Below, piece by piece: positions 33,963-42,264 of a stretch of DNA of 64,000 bases. The stretch is from Arthrobacter sp. OY3WO11 (lineage in GTDB: Bacteria > Actinomycetota > Actinomycetes > Actinomycetales > Micrococcaceae), in the NCBI RefSeq assembly GCF_001641125.1, contig NZ_LWLP01000001.1:1573080-1637079 (forward strand). Direction: 5' to 3'. How positions within the stretch are numbered: the stretch's first letter is position 1; each line of letters begins with the position of its first letter. A model generated the notes under the pieces. The model was given only the letters and a program-made list of their open reading frames with translations. It searched no databases and was not told the origin of the DNA. Position numbers and translations under genes: made by a program.

Positions 33963-35141
33963 CTAGACGCGGATACGGTAACCGCGCTTCACCACAGTTT
34001 CCACCAGGCGGCCGTCAGGCAGGGAAGAGCGGAGACGGCTGACGGTCATGTCCAGGGCGTGGACGGAACCGCGGAGTTCCAGCAGGTCGGAGAGCGATTC
34101 GCGGGACAGGACTGCGCCGCCGGCACCGAGCAGGGCCCGCAGGAGCAGCAACGGTGCAGGGGCTAGTTCCACCGGCTGCCCGTTGATGCGCAGGCTGCGG
34201 CCGCGCAGCTCTATGTTGCCGGACCTGGTATCCAGCCGGCGCACGTGGTTGAGGGCGAGGTGCTCGCACACCAGCCGGATCAGCGCACCCATCCGGAACC
34301 GTTCCGGGATCAGCGGGGTCACACCGGCATCCAGCAGGGGCTGCGCCGTGACCGGACCCACCACCGCCGTGGTGACGTTGGTCTTCAGGCTCTCGATCAG
34401 CTGCTTGTAGACGCCCATCTCGTGGGCGGTGCTCCACATGGCATCCACCGCGGGTGCGCTGGTGAAGGTCAGGACGTCCAGGTTTCCGCTGCAGGCAGCC
34501 TCGATGAGCCGGGGAAGCCGGTCCTCGCCGTCGGGCTTCACCCAGCGGTACGGCGTGACTGTCAGGACGGTGGCGCCGGACATGCGCAGGCGTTCCAGCT
34601 GCCGCACGTCGGTGTAGCCGTGCAGCTGCACGGCAACGGTTTTGCCGCGCACGCCCTCGGCCAGCAGCATGTCCACCAGTGTTGCGGTGGTTTCGTCGCT
34701 GCTGATTCCGACGTCGGCGAGGCCGGCGGCGCGCACCGCACCGCGGGCCTTGGGGCCGCGGACGAACATCCGGCAGGCGCCCAGGGTCTCGAGCAGCTGC
34801 TCGCCAATACCGAAGGAATCCGCGGCCTCGCACCAGCGCCGCATCCCGTAGGCGGTGGTGGCGATGCAGAGGTCCGGCCGGGCCGCGATGATGGCCCTGG
34901 TGTCCTCGATCAGCCGCATGTCCTCCTGCACGGGTGCGATTTTCAGGGCGGGGGCGTGCAGCACTTCCGCTCCGCGGCGTTCCAGCGCCTCGATCAGGTC
35001 CTGGGACCGCCGGTGCGAGGTGACACCGATGCGGAAACCCTCCAATGGAGCCTCTGCGGCGTCGGGTGCTTCTTCAGGCGTTTGTTCGACCTGCGGTGGT
35101 TCGGCCGGTGCAAGTGCAGTCATGGGGGTCAATTCTTTCAC
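33963..35141 (-). CDS. Uroporphyrinogen-III synthase fused to a winged-helix DNA-binding domain
   Basis: A 392-residue fusion. Residues ~35-290 are a HemD-like two-lobe domain (FRIGVTSHRRSQDLIEALERRGAEV; TFTSAPAVDAMW), which closes hydroxymethylbilane to uroporphyrinogen III. Residues ~300-392 are a response-regulator-type winged helix (LRGRSLRINGQPVELAPAPLLLLRALLGAGGAVLSRESL; TVSRLRSSLPDGRLVETVVKRGYRIRV). It starts with GTG at 35141 overlapping the cobA stop (GTGA); a Met seven codons in is an alternative. Actinobacteria have such fusions next to nitrite genes, and this may give both siroheme supply and regulation. Confidence 0.9.
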   Translation of the reverse strand: MKELTPMTALAPAEPPQVEQTPEEAPDAAEAPLEGFRIGVTSHRRSQDLIEALERRGAEVLHAPALKIAPVQEDMRLIEDTRAIIAARPDLCIATTAYGMRRWCEAADSFGIGEQLLETLGACRMFVRGPKARGAVRAAGLADVGISSDETTATLVDMLLAEGVRGKTVAVQLHGYTDVRQLERLRMSGATVLTVTPYRWVKPDGEDRLPRLIEAACSGNLDVLTFTSAPAVDAMWSTAHEMGVYKQLIESLKTNVTTAVVGPVTAQPLLDAGVTPLIPERFRMGALIRLVCEHLALNHVRRLDTRSGNIELRGRSLRINGQPVELAPAPLLLLRALLGAGGAVLSRESLSDLLELRGSVHALDMTVSRLRSSLPDGRLVETVVKRGYRIRV

Positions 35142-36172
35142 GAACCCAGCAGCGAGGCCGCCAGCCTGTCCAGGTCGGCTGCGGCCTCGGCATGCCCGCG
35201 GTTGGCCTCAGCCACCCGGACCACCTCGCCGATGACCAGCACAGCAGGGTTGCTGCATCCGGCGGCGGCTGAGGTGACGGTGCCCAGGTCCGCGATGGTG
35301 GTGCGCTGGCCGGGGCGGTAGCCGCGCTCCACCACGGCCATGGGCATGTCAGCCCGCATTCCGGCCCGGCGGAGTCCGGCAGCGAGCTGGTGGAGGGTTC
35401 CGATGCCCATCAGCACCACAATGGTTCCGCCGAGACCGGCAAGGTGCTGGTGCTCTTTTTCCGTGAGCGGGGCGTGGCCGGACACCACGGTGAACATGTG
35501 GCTGACTTCCCGGTGGGTGACGGGGATGCCCGCGGCGGCGGGGACGGAAATGGCGCTGGTGACGCCTGAGATGACGCGGACCTTGACGCCGGCGGCCACG
35601 CAGGCGGCAACTTCCTCTCCGCCGCGGCCGAAGACGTACGGGTCCCCGCCCTTGAGGCGGACCACGTTGTTGCCGGCCAGGGCGCTTTCCACCATGAGCT
35701 TCTCAATGTCGCCCTGGCTTACCTTGTGGTGGCCGGGCTTCTTGCCCACGTCCACCAGTTCAGCGGAGGTGAGCGAAGGAAGTTCCTGGTACGGGGCGAG
35801 CCGGTCGTAGAACACCACGTCGGCGTCGCGGAGTGCCTTGACGGCGGCGACGGTCAGGAGCTCGGTGGTGCCGGGCCCGCCGCCCACCAGGGTGACGTGC
35901 CCCGGGGCGCCGGCAGCGGGCTCCGCAGCCACCGGAATTCCGGTATCGCGGCACCGGCCAAGGAGGGAGTCCCAGCCGGGCTGTCCGTCCTCCACTGCTG
36001 CAACCAGGAAGGGGCGTTCGGGCAACGGGCCGTCGTGCGCCGCGCCTTGCGGAGTGCTGAGGCGGTAGACGACTGCACCGGCGGCTTCGTAGCGGCGGAC
36101 CGCCTGGCGGGCAGCGTGTTCCGAGCCCGTCACCAGTACTTCACGGCCGGTGAGATCAATGCTGAGCTGCAT
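35138..36172 (-). CDS. cobA: Uroporphyrinogen-III C-methyltransferase
   Basis: A 344-residue SUMT that adds two methyl groups to uroporphyrinogen III, the first step towards siroheme, the NirB cofactor. The N-terminal ~95 residues form a reduced CysG-like Rossmann region (LTGREVLVTGSEHAARQAV) without a full dehydrogenase motif. The methyltransferase begins at GHVTLVGGGPGTTELLTVAAVKAL (about residue 105) and continues with VFYDRLAP, RLKGGDPYVFGRGGEE and VISGVTSAISVPAAAGIPVTHR. The ATG at 36172 is three bases after the nirB stop; the longer open frame overlapping nirB is not protein-like. Confidence 0.94.
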   Translation of the reverse strand: MQLSIDLTGREVLVTGSEHAARQAVRRYEAAGAVVYRLSTPQGAAHDGPLPERPFLVAAVEDGQPGWDSLLGRCRDTGIPVAAEPAAGAPGHVTLVGGGPGTTELLTVAAVKALRDADVVFYDRLAPYQELPSLTSAELVDVGKKPGHHKVSQGDIEKLMVESALAGNNVVRLKGGDPYVFGRGGEEVAACVAAGVKVRVISGVTSAISVPAAAGIPVTHREVSHMFTVVSGHAPLTEKEHQHLAGLGGTIVVLMGIGTLHQLAAGLRRAGMRADMPMAVVERGYRPGQRTTIADLGTVTSAAAGCSNPAVLVIGEVVRVAEANRGHAEAAADLDRLAASLLGS

Positions 36173-36174
36173 GC

Positions 36175-38832
36175 CTATACCTCGTTCCTGATGGGTTCCG
36201 GCGTGCCTGGTCGGACCGGGATGGAAGCCCCGATGAGGACTGGCTGCTGGGCGGCTGACGCCTTTTCCTCGGCGGTGGCGGGGCGCATCTGCCCGCGCTC
36301 GTCGGGGACGAAGGTGATGGAATCGTCCTTCTGGTCGGGCGCGTTGACGAAGGAGCGGAAGCGGCGCAGCCGCTCGGGGTCCTTCAGGGTGTCTGCCCAT
36401 TCGTCGATGTAGGTATCCACGTGCTTGGCCATGGCGGCCTCGAGGTCCGCGGCGATGCCCAGGGTGTCCTTGACCACCACGTCCTCAACGTGCTTGATGC
36501 CGCCGTCGAGCTCTTCCTGCCACCGTGCAGTGCGCTGCAGGCGGTCTGCGGTGCGGATGTAGTACATGAAGTAGCGGTCGATGTACTTGATCAGTGTTTC
36601 GTCGTCGAGGTCCTTGGCGAGCAGCTGGGCGTGTGCGGGTGTTGCGCCGCCGTTGCCGCCGACGTACAGGTTCCAGCCGTCCGCGGTGGCAATGACGCCC
36701 ACGTCCTTACCGCGGGCCTCGGCACATTCCCGGGCGCAGCCGGAGACGCCCATCTTGAGCTTGTGCGGGCTGCGCAGGCCGCGGTAGCGAAGCTCGAGCT
36801 GGATGGCCATGGCCACCGAGTCCTGCACACCGAAGCGGCACCAGGTGGAACCGACGCAGGACTTTACCGTGCGCAGGGACTTGCCGTAGGCCTGGCCGGA
36901 TTCGAAGCCGGCGTCCACCAGCTCCTTCCAGATTTCCGGCAGCTGCTCCAGGCGGGCACCGAACATGTCGATCCGCTGGCCGCCGGTGATCTTGGTGTAC
37001 AGGTTGTACTTTTCGGCGACCGCCGCGATCACGCCGAGTTTCTTGGGCGTGATTTCGCCGCCGGCGATGCGGGGGACCACGGAGTAGGTGCCGTCCTTCT
37101 GCATGTTGGCCAGGGCGCGGTCGTTGGTGTCCTGGAGGGTGCCGCGGCCGGCATCCAGGACGTAGGCGCTGTTCTGGCTGGCCAGGATGTTGGCGATGGT
37201 GGGCTTGCAGATGTCGCAGCCGGCGCCGGTGCCGTACTTGGCCATGATCTCTTCGAAGGAGGTCAGTTCCAGGACGCGGATAGCGTCGAAGAGTTCCTGG
37301 CGGGACAGTTCGATGTGCTCGCAGAGGGACTTGGAGACCTCGACGCCGGACTTGGTCAGTTCGGTTTCGAGCAGCTTCTTGAGCATCGGCACGCAGGAAC
37401 CGCACTGGGTGCCTGCGCGGGTGCAGCCCTTCAGCTCACCGAGTTCCTGGACCGGGGCGTTGCCCTCGCAGGCGCCGCAGCCGTTGATGGCGTCGCGGAT
37501 GCTGCCGGCGGTGACGTTGTTGCAAGAGCACAAGGTTGCGTCGTCCGGGAGTTCGGTTTCGGGAGCTTCGCCGCCGCCGGCTGCACTGAGGAACGCACCC
37601 GGCTCGGCGGGAAGTTCGCGGCCCAGCAGGGGGCGCAGGCTCATGTACGGTGAAGCGTCGCCGACGAAGATGCCGCCGAGGAGGGTCTTGGCGTCGTCGG
37701 TGGTGACGATCTTCTGGTACACGCCGCGGGCGGGGTCGGCGTAGACGATTTCGAGGGCGTGCTCGGTCTTGGCGAAGGCGTCACCGAAGCTGGCGACGTC
37801 CACACCGGACAGCTTCAGCTTGGTGGCGGTGTCGAAGCCGGGGAAGGTGGCGTCGCCGCCGTGGAGGCGGTCGGCCACGATTTCGGCCATGGTGTTGGCC
37901 GGGGCAACCAGGCCCAGGCACATGCCGCCGAAGTTGGCCACTTCACCGATTGCCCAGATACCCGGTACTTCGGTGGCGCAGTAGTCGTTGATGACCACGC
38001 CGCCGCGCTGGCCCAGCGAGAAGACCTGCTCTTCGCCCTCCGCGGCGCGGAAGAGTTCGTCGCGGGGCCGGACGCCGATAGCGACGATCACGAGGTCGGC
38101 GTCGATCACGCGGCCGTCGGCCATGAGGACGCCGGTGACCTGCCCGTCGTCGTCGGACAAAACCTCGGACGGGAAGACGCCGCCGTGGACGTCGAAGCCC
38201 TTGGCCTTGATGAGGCGCCCCATTGCCTGGCCGGCACCTTCGTCGAGCTGGGTGGCCATGAGCCACTGCGAACCGTCGATGACGATCGGGTTGGCGCCCA
38301 GCTGCTCCGTGCCGGCAGCGGATTCGAGGCCAAGGAGGCCGCCGCCGATGGTTACCGCGTTGACTTTCCGGCCCAGCTTCTCTTTAAGCCCTGCGATGGC
38401 CTCGTTGATGGCCCATACGTCTTCGAGGGTGCGGTAGACGTGCGTGTGTTCGGCGCCCGGGATGGGAAGGCGTGCGGCGTTCGAGCCGGTGGCCACCACC
38501 AGGTCGTCGTATTCGAAGGTGTTGCCGGCAGCTGTCTCCACGGTCTTGGCTTCAGCGTTGATCTTGATGACCCGCTCGCCGGTCTTGAGCTCCAGGGACG
38601 GGTGGTCCCACATGGACGCAGTCCCCAGCGTAAGGTCCACGTCCTTGACCGTGAGGGCCTTGGACAGGGCAACGCGGTCGTAGGGAAGGTGGGCTTCCTC
38701 AGTGAGGACCGTGACATGCCAGCCATCGAGGCCACGGGCATGCATTGCGTCCGCAAAACGGTGGGCCGCGGGGCCGCCGCCGGCGACGACGATGCGGCGC
38801 GGAGTCTCTGTGCTTGAAGTCTGTTCGGTCAC
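36175..38832 (-). CDS. nirB: Nitrite reductase (NADH), large subunit
   Basis: An 885-residue assimilatory nitrite reductase. An N-terminal FAD/NAD module has RIVVAGGGPAAHRFADAM (~13) and GGGLLGLESAAGTEQLG (~163). A [2Fe-2S] BFD-like domain has LCSCNNVTAGSIRDAINGCGACEG (~435) with further cysteines in GTQCGSCVPML. The siroheme/[4Fe-4S] reductase half has CVGSTWCRFG and GVSGCARECAEARGKD (~680). It reduces nitrite to ammonium with NADH. The start is GTG at 38832 with GAAAGG upstream. It heads a nirB-cobA-hemD operon with a GlnR-like operator 77-114 bases upstream. Unusually, its partner nirD is transcribed in the opposite direction. Confidence 0.96.
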   Translation of the reverse strand: MTEQTSSTETPRRIVVAGGGPAAHRFADAMHARGLDGWHVTVLTEEAHLPYDRVALSKALTVKDVDLTLGTASMWDHPSLELKTGERVIKINAEAKTVETAAGNTFEYDDLVVATGSNAARLPIPGAEHTHVYRTLEDVWAINEAIAGLKEKLGRKVNAVTIGGGLLGLESAAGTEQLGANPIVIDGSQWLMATQLDEGAGQAMGRLIKAKGFDVHGGVFPSEVLSDDDGQVTGVLMADGRVIDADLVIVAIGVRPRDELFRAAEGEEQVFSLGQRGGVVINDYCATEVPGIWAIGEVANFGGMCLGLVAPANTMAEIVADRLHGGDATFPGFDTATKLKLSGVDVASFGDAFAKTEHALEIVYADPARGVYQKIVTTDDAKTLLGGIFVGDASPYMSLRPLLGRELPAEPGAFLSAAGGGEAPETELPDDATLCSCNNVTAGSIRDAINGCGACEGNAPVQELGELKGCTRAGTQCGSCVPMLKKLLETELTKSGVEVSKSLCEHIELSRQELFDAIRVLELTSFEEIMAKYGTGAGCDICKPTIANILASQNSAYVLDAGRGTLQDTNDRALANMQKDGTYSVVPRIAGGEITPKKLGVIAAVAEKYNLYTKITGGQRIDMFGARLEQLPEIWKELVDAGFESGQAYGKSLRTVKSCVGSTWCRFGVQDSVAMAIQLELRYRGLRSPHKLKMGVSGCARECAEARGKDVGVIATADGWNLYVGGNGGATPAHAQLLAKDLDDETLIKYIDRYFMYYIRTADRLQRTARWQEELDGGIKHVEDVVVKDTLGIAADLEAAMAKHVDTYIDEWADTLKDPERLRRFRSFVNAPDQKDDSITFVPDERGQMRPATAEEKASAAQQPVLIGASIPVRPGTPEPIRNEV

Positions 38833-38908
38833 TGATGGGCCTTTCGCATGGGCCGCAGTGAACTGCAGCCTTCTCTGTCGAGCTGTCCATCCAGACTAGG
38901 GAGACGCA

Positions 38909-38946
38909 GTTTCGCTTCAGTTTCCCAATTGTTTCGTCAACTTAAC
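38909..38946 (-). promoter_or_regulatory. GlnR-like operator between nirB and nirD
   Basis: Read on the minus strand, four five-base subsites occur at exact 11-base spacing: GTTAA, GAAAC, GAAAC, GAAAC (plus-strand GTTTC at 38909, 38920 and 38931, and TTAAC at 38942). This is the actinobacterial GlnR box layout (gTnAC-n6-GaAAC, repeated). TAGTCT at about 38894, between this and nirB, may be the -10. It may also serve nirD from a distance. Confidence 0.75.
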
Positions 38947-39101
38947 TTCTGCATCACGAACGCATTTCCGGCCGTGTGAGGTGTCTTTTACGCGCCGGAC
39001 ACATTCACTGCACGCCACTGAAACACCCGGAGCCTAGCGTGGTTCACGGCTGCAAAGGCGGCCACTGAGAAGGATTACACGCACAGGGAGAGGAGCCGGA
39101 C

Positions 39102-39488
39102 ATGACGGCAACACTGGAACTTGGGGCACTCGAAGCCGGCCTTGACGAGGCGGTATCCGGGATCACGGGCGGCTGGCACAGCGTTTGCCCGGTGGAGGAC
39201 CTGGAAATCGCCTGGGGCGAGGCAGCCCTGGTTGCGGGACGCCAGGTTGCCCTCTTCCGCACCGGCGCCACCGAAGTTTTCGCGGTAGCGCACCAGGACC
39301 CGGCCACCGGAGCGCACGTGATGGCGCGCGGGATCCTCGGCTCACGCGGCGAGCGCCCCACCATCGCCTCGCCGCTGCACAAAGAGGTCTACGACCTCAA
39401 AACCGGCGAATGCTTCAGCACGCCCGGCCTGGGCATTGCCACCTTCCGCACCCGCGTCAGCGACGGCATCGTTGAGATTGAACTGTAG
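39102..39488 (+). CDS. nirD: Nitrite reductase small subunit
   Basis: A 128-residue Rieske-like NirD domain: WHSVCPVEDLEIAWGEAALVAGRQVALFRT, then FAVAHQDPATGAHVMARGILGSRGERPTIASPLHKEVYDLKTGECFS. The Rieske cysteine/histidine ligands are absent, as usual for NirD. It supports NirB. AGAGGAG lies ahead of the ATG. It is divergent from nirB rather than downstream of it, and convergent with the phosphohexomutase gene with only three bases between stops. Confidence 0.93.
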   Translation: MTATLELGALEAGLDEAVSGITGGWHSVCPVEDLEIAWGEAALVAGRQVALFRTGATEVFAVAHQDPATGAHVMARGILGSRGERPTIASPLHKEVYDLKTGECFSTPGLGIATFRTRVSDGIVEIEL

Positions 39489-39491
39489 CGG

Positions 39492-41258
39492 CTAGAGCCC
39501 CAGCGCTTCGCTGACGTCGCGGAGCACTTCATCCAGCGCCGCCCGCACCGCCTGACGGGCGGCCGGCAGTTCCGCGGCGGAACCCACGTGCTGGATCACC
39601 TCGAGGTAGCACTTGAGCTTGGGTTCGGTGCCGCTCGGACGGATGATCACGCGCGTCAGGTCCCGGGTGACATAGAGCAGCCCGTCCGTGGGCGGCAACT
39701 GGTCACTGCCCTCGGCCAGGTCCGTGTACACCTCAACAGCGGATGATCCGAACGTTTCCGGCGGGGAGACCCTGAGCCGGTTCATCATCGCGTCCAGGAG
39801 ACCCAGGTCCGCAACCCTGATACTGAGCTGGTCGCTGGCGTGCAGGCCGTGCTGCAGGTAAAGCTCGTCCAGGGTGTCAAAGACGGTCTTGCCGTCAGCC
39901 TTGGCGGCCGCGGCGAGTTCCGCGATCAGCAGGGCAGCCGAGATCCCGTCCTTGTCCCTCACCAGATCCGGCGCCACGCAGTAGCCCAGGGCTTCCTCGT
40001 AGCCGTACACCAGTCCGGGAACCCGGGAAATCCACTTGAACCCGGTCAGCGTCTCCTGGTGGGCGTAACCGGCCGCTGTGGCAATGCGGGCCAGGAGCCG
40101 TGACGACACGATCGAATTAGCGAACACTCCCTGGGCACTTTCTTCCGTGCCGCCGTCGTCCTTTGCCCTGCCCGCTGCAGCCCGGGCGGCCACGTGCGCT
40201 CCCAGGAGGGCGCCAACCTCGTCCCCGCGGAGCATCCGCCAGGCGCCGGTGTCGGGGTCTTTCGCTGCAACGGCCGCCCTGTCGGCGTCGGGATCGTTGG
40301 CAATCACAATGTCTGCCCCCAGCCGTTCAGCAGACTCCAGTGCCAGGTCCAGGGCGCCGGGTTCTTCCGGGTTCGGGAAGCTGACAGTGGGAAAATCCGG
40401 GTCCGGCTCGGCCTGCTCAGCAACCAAGGTGATGTCCTTGAAACCTGCGGCGTTCAACACCGCCAGCGCGGTCCCGCCGCCAACGCCGTGCAGGGGAGTC
40501 AGGACGATGCTGAGGTCACGGGCAGGGAACTCGCCGGGCATGGCCAGCGCGGCGGTGGAGCGTTCGTAGTCCGCTGCCAGGGACCCATCCAGGACAGTCC
40601 AGCCGGAGGGGGCAAGGGTGATCGATTCCAGCGGCCCCACCGCGTTGATCCGGGCGGCGATGGCGGCGTCGTAGGGAGCGACGATCTGTGCGCCGTTGCC
40701 GTTCTCCGGCACGGCATGGCGGCCCAGGTACACCTTGTAACCGTTGTCCTGCGGCGGGTTGTGGCTGGCGGTCACCATGACTCCGCCGTCGCATTCCAGC
40801 GCCCTTACGGCGAAAGCCAGCAGGGGAGTGGGGAGCGCTGCAGGCATCAGGAATGTCTCTATCCCCGCTGCCGTGAAAATCGCGGCCGTTTCCTCGGCAA
40901 AGATGTCCGAGTTGTGCCGGGCGTCGTAGCCGACGACGGCGCGCGGCCGGGTTCCCGGCGAGGACTCGGCGACCGCCGCGAGCAGGAAGTCCGCCAGGCC
41001 GGCGGCGGCCCGCCGCACCACGATCCTGTTCATCCGGTTCGGGCCCGGCCCCAGCGCCGCGCGAAGCCCCGCGGTGCCGAACTGCAGCGTGCCGCGGAAG
41101 CTGTCTTCGAGTTCCTGGCGGGCTGCCGGGACGCCGTTCTCCACGTGCCCGATGAGCTCAAGGAGGGAGGCCGAGGTCACCGGATCCGGGTCTTGGGCAG
41201 CCCACGCGCGGGCATCATCGAGCAGGCGGATTTCGGCATCGGAAGACGTCATGGGCAT
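39492..41258 (-). CDS. Phosphoglucomutase/phosphomannomutase family protein
   Basis: A 588-residue alpha-D-phosphohexomutase that interconverts hexose 1- and 6-phosphates. The active-site phosphoserine loop is VMVTASHNPPQDNGYKVY (about residues 155-172), the metal-binding loop is VIANDPDADRAA (about residue 315), the sugar loop is GYEEALGYCVA, and the phosphate-binding C-terminal motif is IIRPSGTEPKLKCYLEV (about residue 545). The length fits the long actinobacterial PGM group. The ATG at 41258 (MPMTSS) or the one two codons later could be used. It is convergent with nirD. Confidence 0.93.
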   Translation of the reverse strand: MPMTSSDAEIRLLDDARAWAAQDPDPVTSASLLELIGHVENGVPAARQELEDSFRGTLQFGTAGLRAALGPGPNRMNRIVVRRAAAGLADFLLAAVAESSPGTRPRAVVGYDARHNSDIFAEETAAIFTAAGIETFLMPAALPTPLLAFAVRALECDGGVMVTASHNPPQDNGYKVYLGRHAVPENGNGAQIVAPYDAAIAARINAVGPLESITLAPSGWTVLDGSLAADYERSTAALAMPGEFPARDLSIVLTPLHGVGGGTALAVLNAAGFKDITLVAEQAEPDPDFPTVSFPNPEEPGALDLALESAERLGADIVIANDPDADRAAVAAKDPDTGAWRMLRGDEVGALLGAHVAARAAAGRAKDDGGTEESAQGVFANSIVSSRLLARIATAAGYAHQETLTGFKWISRVPGLVYGYEEALGYCVAPDLVRDKDGISAALLIAELAAAAKADGKTVFDTLDELYLQHGLHASDQLSIRVADLGLLDAMMNRLRVSPPETFGSSAVEVYTDLAEGSDQLPPTDGLLYVTRDLTRVIIRPSGTEPKLKCYLEVIQHVGSAAELPAARQAVRAALDEVLRDVSEALGL

Positions 41259-41345
41259 AACGCTATCGTCATTGACCGGCCACTTCTTCCAACCGCGGCC
41301 ACGAAATGCCCGCGGGAGGCGCGCCGCACGTGACCGCGCGCCTGG

Positions 41346-42164
41346 TTAGAGCCGGGCGATGATCCCGGCCAGCAGCTTCGAAATCCGCGGGCCGGCAGCC
41401 TGCCCGGACTCGATGACTTCCTGGTGGCTCAACGGCTGGGGGCTGATGCCGGCGGCAAGGTTGGTGACCAGCGAAATGCCGAACACCTCCATACCGGCGT
41501 GGCGCCCCGCGATGGCCTCCAGCGCCGTCGACATGCCCACCAGGTCCGCGCCGATGCGCTTGGCGTACTGCACCTCGGCGGGCGTCTCATAGTGCGGGCC
41601 GGGGAACTGGGCGTAAACGCCTTCTTCCAGGGTGGCATCGACTTCACGGGCCAGGCCGCGGATCCGGGCCGAATAGAGATCGGTCAGGTCCACGAACGTA
41701 GCGCCCTCCAGCGGCGAGGCTGCGGTGAGGTTGATGTGGTCGCTGATCAGCACCGGGGTGCCCGGGGTCCAGTTTTCCTGCAGCCCCCCGCAGCCGTTCG
41801 TCAGCACCAGGGTTTTGCAGCCGGCTGCGGCCGCTGCACGGATGCCGTGCACCACCGAACGCACGCCTTTGCCTTCGTAGTAGTGCGTCCTTGCACCCAG
41901 GACCAATGCCCGCTTGCCGTCCGTGGTCAGGACCGAACGGATGGTGCCCACGTGTCCTTCCACCGCCGGGGCGTGGAACCCGGGGACCTCGTCGGCGGAC
42001 AGGGTGGCGGTGGTCTCGCCAATCAGGTCGGCTGCTTCGCCCCAGCCGGAGCCAAGCACCAGGGCGACGTCGTGGCTGTCCACGCCGGTTTCCTCGGCGA
42101 TGTAGTCGGCGGCGGCACGCGCGGCGGCAAAGGGATCGGTGTTCAGGAAGTCAGTTGTACTCAC
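41346..42164 (-). CDS. Purine-nucleoside phosphorylase
   Basis: A 272-residue trimeric-type PNP that splits inosine and guanosine with phosphate. Motifs are LVLGSGWGEAADLI (~36), VEGHVGTIRSVL, GARTHYYEGKGVRSVVHGIR (~91), TNGCGGLQENWTPGTPVLISDHIN, and YAQFPGPHYETPAEVQYAKRIGADLVGMSTALEAIAGRHAG. It lies 87 bases after the phosphohexomutase on the same strand; together with deoC in this window it suggests nucleoside salvage. It is divergent from the LpdA-like gene. Confidence 0.95.
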   Translation of the reverse strand: MSTTDFLNTDPFAAARAAADYIAEETGVDSHDVALVLGSGWGEAADLIGETTATLSADEVPGFHAPAVEGHVGTIRSVLTTDGKRALVLGARTHYYEGKGVRSVVHGIRAAAAAGCKTLVLTNGCGGLQENWTPGTPVLISDHINLTAASPLEGATFVDLTDLYSARIRGLAREVDATLEEGVYAQFPGPHYETPAEVQYAKRIGADLVGMSTALEAIAGRHAGMEVFGISLVTNLAAGISPQPLSHQEVIESGQAAGPRISKLLAGIIARL

Positions 42165-42264
42165 AGGTACAAGCTATCCTGCCGTCCGTCATGCCGCCCA
42201 GCCGGGGCAGGTTCTCCTCAGAGACCGTTTTCTTTGGCCGTGCGGGGGAGTTGCAGGAGAATGA

